Shown in pieces: positions 5,132 to 6,812 of a stretch of DNA of 6,812 bases. The position numbers and the translations under genes are program-made. Source of the DNA: an uncultured Acidobacteriota bacterium. Lineage in GTDB: Bacteria; Acidobacteriota; Blastocatellia; Pyrinomonadales; Pyrinomonadaceae. Location of the stretch: positions 1 through 6,812 of the forward strand of contig CADEEU010000203.1 of the NCBI GenBank assembly GCA_902826385.1. The letters are read 5' to 3'. The stretch's first letter is position 1. Each line of letters opens with the position of its first letter. The notes under the pieces are model-generated. The model did not search any database and was not told the origin of the DNA. It saw nothing but the letters and a program-made list of their open reading frames with translations.

Positions 5132-5575
5132 CTATTTCGTTGCTATTTCCAATGCTTCCGGCTTCTGCGCTGTGTGACGATGGTCGCTGCCCGAGTAAAC
5201 CTTCAGTTTCTTTGCCATTGCCTTGCCGAGCTTCGTTTTCGGCAGCATTCCCTTAACGGCAAGTTCGATCACCTTTTCAGGCTTCTTTTCGAACATTTCC
5301 TTTACCGAGGTTTCGCGAAGGCCGCCCGGATAAAGCGTGTGGCGATAATAAACCTTCTGATCGTTCTTCGAGCCCTTGAAAACGGCCTTGCTCGCATTGA
5401 TGACGACGCAGTGATCGCCCATGTCCATAAAAGGCGTCCACGCCGGATTGTTCTTGCCGGAGATTATCCGCGCAACTTCCGTCGCCAAACGGCCTACGGT
5501 CTTGCCTTCCGCATCGACTACGAACCACTTGCGGCCGTCCGCCAAACCCTTTCCGCTCGGAAAATAAGTACTCAT
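5132..5575 (-). CDS. rplM: 50S ribosomal protein L13
   Basis: L13 is an early-assembling 50S protein. The 147 residues are close to the usual ~142. Family features seen are WFVVDAEGKTVGRLATEVARIISGKN (17-42), DMGDHCVVINASKAVFKGSKNDQKVYYRHTLYPGGLRE (about 51-88), and the signature region VKGMLPKTKLGKAMAKKLKVYSGSDHRHTAQKPE (about 107-140). The ATG at 5573-5575 is preceded only by a weak AGGT-type site within a TAG-rich stretch. A small N-terminal addition (MSTYFPSGKGLADGRK) precedes the conserved core. This is the first gene of the operon, and a promoter is proposed at 5620-5648. In E. coli L13 represses its own rplM-rpsI mRNA. Here the leader is short, and I see no match I can name. Confidence 0.97.
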   Translation of the reverse strand: MSTYFPSGKGLADGRKWFVVDAEGKTVGRLATEVARIISGKNNPAWTPFMDMGDHCVVINASKAVFKGSKNDQKVYYRHTLYPGGLRETSVKEMFEKKPEKVIELAVKGMLPKTKLGKAMAKKLKVYSGSDHRHTAQKPEALEIATK

Positions 5576-5619
5576 ATCTACCTACACTACTAGCTACTCT
5601 TCGCAAAAAGCGAACTGAC

Positions 5620-5648
5620 AGAGTATCGAAAAGCTCTGTTAAGGTCAA
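5620..5648 (-). promoter_or_regulatory. Candidate sigma70-type promoter of the rplM operon
   Basis: On the minus strand TTGACC (5648-5643) is followed after 17 bases by TACTCT (5625-5620). The -35 is near consensus and the -10 is weak. Transcription would begin near 5613, giving a leader of roughly 38 bases that opens with a small hairpin (TTCGC-TTTTT-GCGAA, 5614-5600). An inverted repeat ACAGAG/CTCTGT (5618-5623 and 5634-5639) overlaps the -10 and spacer and could be an operator, but this is speculative. Confidence 0.45.
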
Positions 5649-5701
5649 GCAGGGCAGTAGATTATTACGTTGGAGATGTCGAGGCCAGGTATTGACACCG
5701 G

Positions 5702-5710
5702 TGCTACTAT
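5702..5710 (+). promoter_or_regulatory. Candidate extended -10 promoter of the 5720 gene
   Basis: TGC-TACTAT is an extended -10 motif that ends 10 bases before the ATG at 5720. A start site 6-9 bases downstream would fall at or within a few bases of the start codon. A TTGACA at 5692-5697 is only 7 bases from this -10 and cannot serve as its -35. Confidence 0.3.
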
Positions 5711-5719
5711 TTTCTCACG

Positions 5720-6184
5720 ATGCGACAAGATACAGGCAGGGTTGACGTCGGACACGGAAGGTTTCCATACATCGCGGTCGGAATAGCCGTGGTCGTGATG
5801 GCAGTCGTCATCATTCTGGCAGCATATGCGGGAAGCTCCGGATTCGGCGCGGAGGTAAAGCCTACGCAGGATCTGGAGGCCGTTATCAACGACCATCTCG
5901 CGAGAACTTCGGCCAGATTTTCGCAGCGGAAGGTCTACTATAACTGCGCGTCGTTCACCGAATCCACGTTCTCATCCGACCAGCACCTCGCTGTTGCGAT
6001 CGAACAGGGGAATTGGCGTCCCGGAGTTCAACAATCTACGATAAAAGGCAATCTCGAGATTCTGAAAGCCAAGAAGACCGGCGATACACCTTGGCAGATA
6101 TCGTCTGTTTCAGTGCCGGATGCCAAGTTTGATCCATCGGCCAAGCAATCGGACGACCCGACACACCCATGTAACCTTTTTTAA
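5720..6184 (+). CDS. Membrane-anchored extracytoplasmic protein of unknown function
   Basis: I do not recognise a family. The 154 residues begin with a short polar segment containing Arg (MRQDTGRVDVGHGRF), then a single hydrophobic helix near 17-37 (YIAVGIAVVVMAVVIILAAYA). This suggests an N-in anchor with the remaining ~115 residues outside the cytoplasm. The outer part has a predicted helix (TQDLEAVINDHLARTSARF), then strands, and two cysteines at 76 (VYYNCASF) and 151 (HPCNLF), which could pair. The C-terminal half (QQSTIKGNLEILKAKKTGDTPWQISSVSVPDAKFDPS) looks like a small beta domain. An in-frame stop at 5693-5695 rules out an earlier start. No Shine-Dalgarno is present. The gene diverges from the rplM operon and converges with the PEGA gene, and its stop overlaps that gene's stop. 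Confidence 0.75.
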   Translation: MRQDTGRVDVGHGRFPYIAVGIAVVVMAVVIILAAYAGSSGFGAEVKPTQDLEAVINDHLARTSARFSQRKVYYNCASFTESTFSSDQHLAVAIEQGNWRPGVQQSTIKGNLEILKAKKTGDTPWQISSVSVPDAKFDPSAKQSDDPTHPCNLF

Positions 6185-6812
6185 TTGTTTCTAGGCAGAT
6201 TTTCCAGCGTTGCATCGAGGGTGACACTGCTTCCTGCCGCAATGGACATTGTTCGCTCCCAAGTAACGAATCCCGCCTTTTTGACGAGAACTTTTCTATC
6301 GCCCGGCTTTAATTGGATGGTCGACGGTGTGCTTCCGACGAAAACTCCGTCGACTTCGATCTCGGCGCCTTCGGGTGTGGATTTAACCAAAACGCTCGTC
6401 GTATCGTCTGCTGACTGAGTTTTATCACCCTCAAACTTTGCTCGATCAAGAGCGAAGTCGCCATTGACGTAAGCGGTTACTTCCGTTCCCTTTGCGATGT
6501 TTATGTTCTTGCCCTTGACGAAGAGAAAAAGCGGAGCCGCGGGAAAGAATAGAATACCCGCCGCGACCAGCCCGGTCGTCATGGTTCCGGTGCGATTGTC
6601 ACCCTTTTGTTCTTTGATCGCCCTAAGGTTGATCTTGTCGCCCGTGGTCAGCCGTACGTAGTCGATATTTATGTCGAGCTTGCCGCCGCGGCCGAGCCGG
6701 CCGGCAGGTTTGGCCCGCGTGACCGTCGCGATCGCCGAAGATTGTTTGGGGATCACGATAAGATCGCCGGCTTTAATGTCGTCCAACACGTCGAAATCGA
6801 CGTTCTCTCCGG
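6181..6812 (-). CDS. PEGA-domain protein, C-terminal part (5' end outside window)
   Basis: The frame is open to the window edge. The residues before the GTG at 6789 (GENVDFDVLDDIKAGDLIVIPK) continue the same domain, so GTG6789 is probably internal and the gene is truncated by the window. Counting from that GTG, an N-terminal beta-rich region covers about 1-60, with VIPK and GRGGKLDINIDYVRLTTGDKINLRA. A hydrophobic stretch at about 73-91 (GLVAAGILFFPAAPLFLFV) may be a membrane hairpin or buried strand. Next comes KGTEVTAYVNGD. A PEGA domain covers about 132-196: VLVKSTPEGAEIEVDGVFVGSTPSTIQLKPGDRKVLVKKAGF. PEGA domains are usually extracytoplasmic and often surface-associated. The combination of an upstream VIPKxS-type domain with a PEGA repeat resembles proteins I associate with Acidobacteriota. 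Specific function is unknown. Confidence 0.88.
   Translation of the reverse strand, partial: GENVDFDVLDDIKAGDLIVIPKQSSAIATVTRAKPAGRLGRGGKLDINIDYVRLTTGDKINLRAIKEQKGDNRTGTMTTGLVAAGILFFPAAPLFLFVKGKNINIAKGTEVTAYVNGDFALDRAKFEGDKTQSADDTTSVLVKSTPEGAEIEVDGVFVGSTPSTIQLKPGDRKVLVKKAGFVTWERTMSIAAGSSVTLDATLENLPRNN

Noticed and set aside
5692..5697. Perfect TTGACA as -35 box for the gene at 5720
   Set aside because: At 17-base spacing the -10 position would overlap the ATG (TCACGA), with no match, and the only -10-like motif is 7 bases away.

Overview
The window holds a complete ribosomal-protein/translation-factor operon on the minus strand, flanked by accessory genes. Gene content fits Acidobacteriota, perhaps class Blastocatellia. 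That placement is an inference from three things: the PEGA-domain protein type, the small Cys-containing lipoprotein, and the rplM-rpsI-rpsB-tsf-pyrH-frr order studded with palindromic intergenic elements. It is not based on a marker comparison.

Layout. (1) 1-870, plus strand: the C-terminal part of a PcrA/UvrD helicase, cut by the window edge. A small predicted lipoprotein gene (899/911-1315) follows it closely. (2) 1348-1382: a strong terminator hairpin with an A-tract on one side and a T-tract on the other, placed so that it can stop transcription from both sides. (3) 5575-1399, minus strand: rplM (L13), rpsI (S9), rpsB (S2, TTG start, acidic Ala/Glu/Pro tail), tsf (short EF-Ts), pyrH (UMP kinase) and frr (ribosome recycling factor), in transcription order. 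A sigma70-like promoter is proposed upstream of rplM. (4) 5720-6184, plus strand: an unrecognised membrane-anchored extracytoplasmic protein whose start has no Shine-Dalgarno and may be leaderless. (5) 6181-6812, minus strand: a PEGA-domain protein, cut by the right edge, whose stop codon overlaps that of the preceding convergent gene.

The genes of the operon work together. L13, S9 and S2 build the ribosome, EF-Ts recharges EF-Tu, RRF recycles ribosomes after termination, and UMP kinase supplies pyrimidine nucleotides.

The most notable non-coding feature is that four of the five intergenic gaps inside the operon each carry an inverted repeat. Three of these (2721-2818, 3500-3564, 4613-4680) share a nested layout: two inverted ~25-base arms, each arm itself a small palindrome, yet with largely different sequence. 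They look like REP/MITE-type elements that have settled between the genes. Directly before rpsB there is a separate 9-bp hairpin whose loop is complementary to the rpsB ribosome binding site, a candidate autoregulatory leader.
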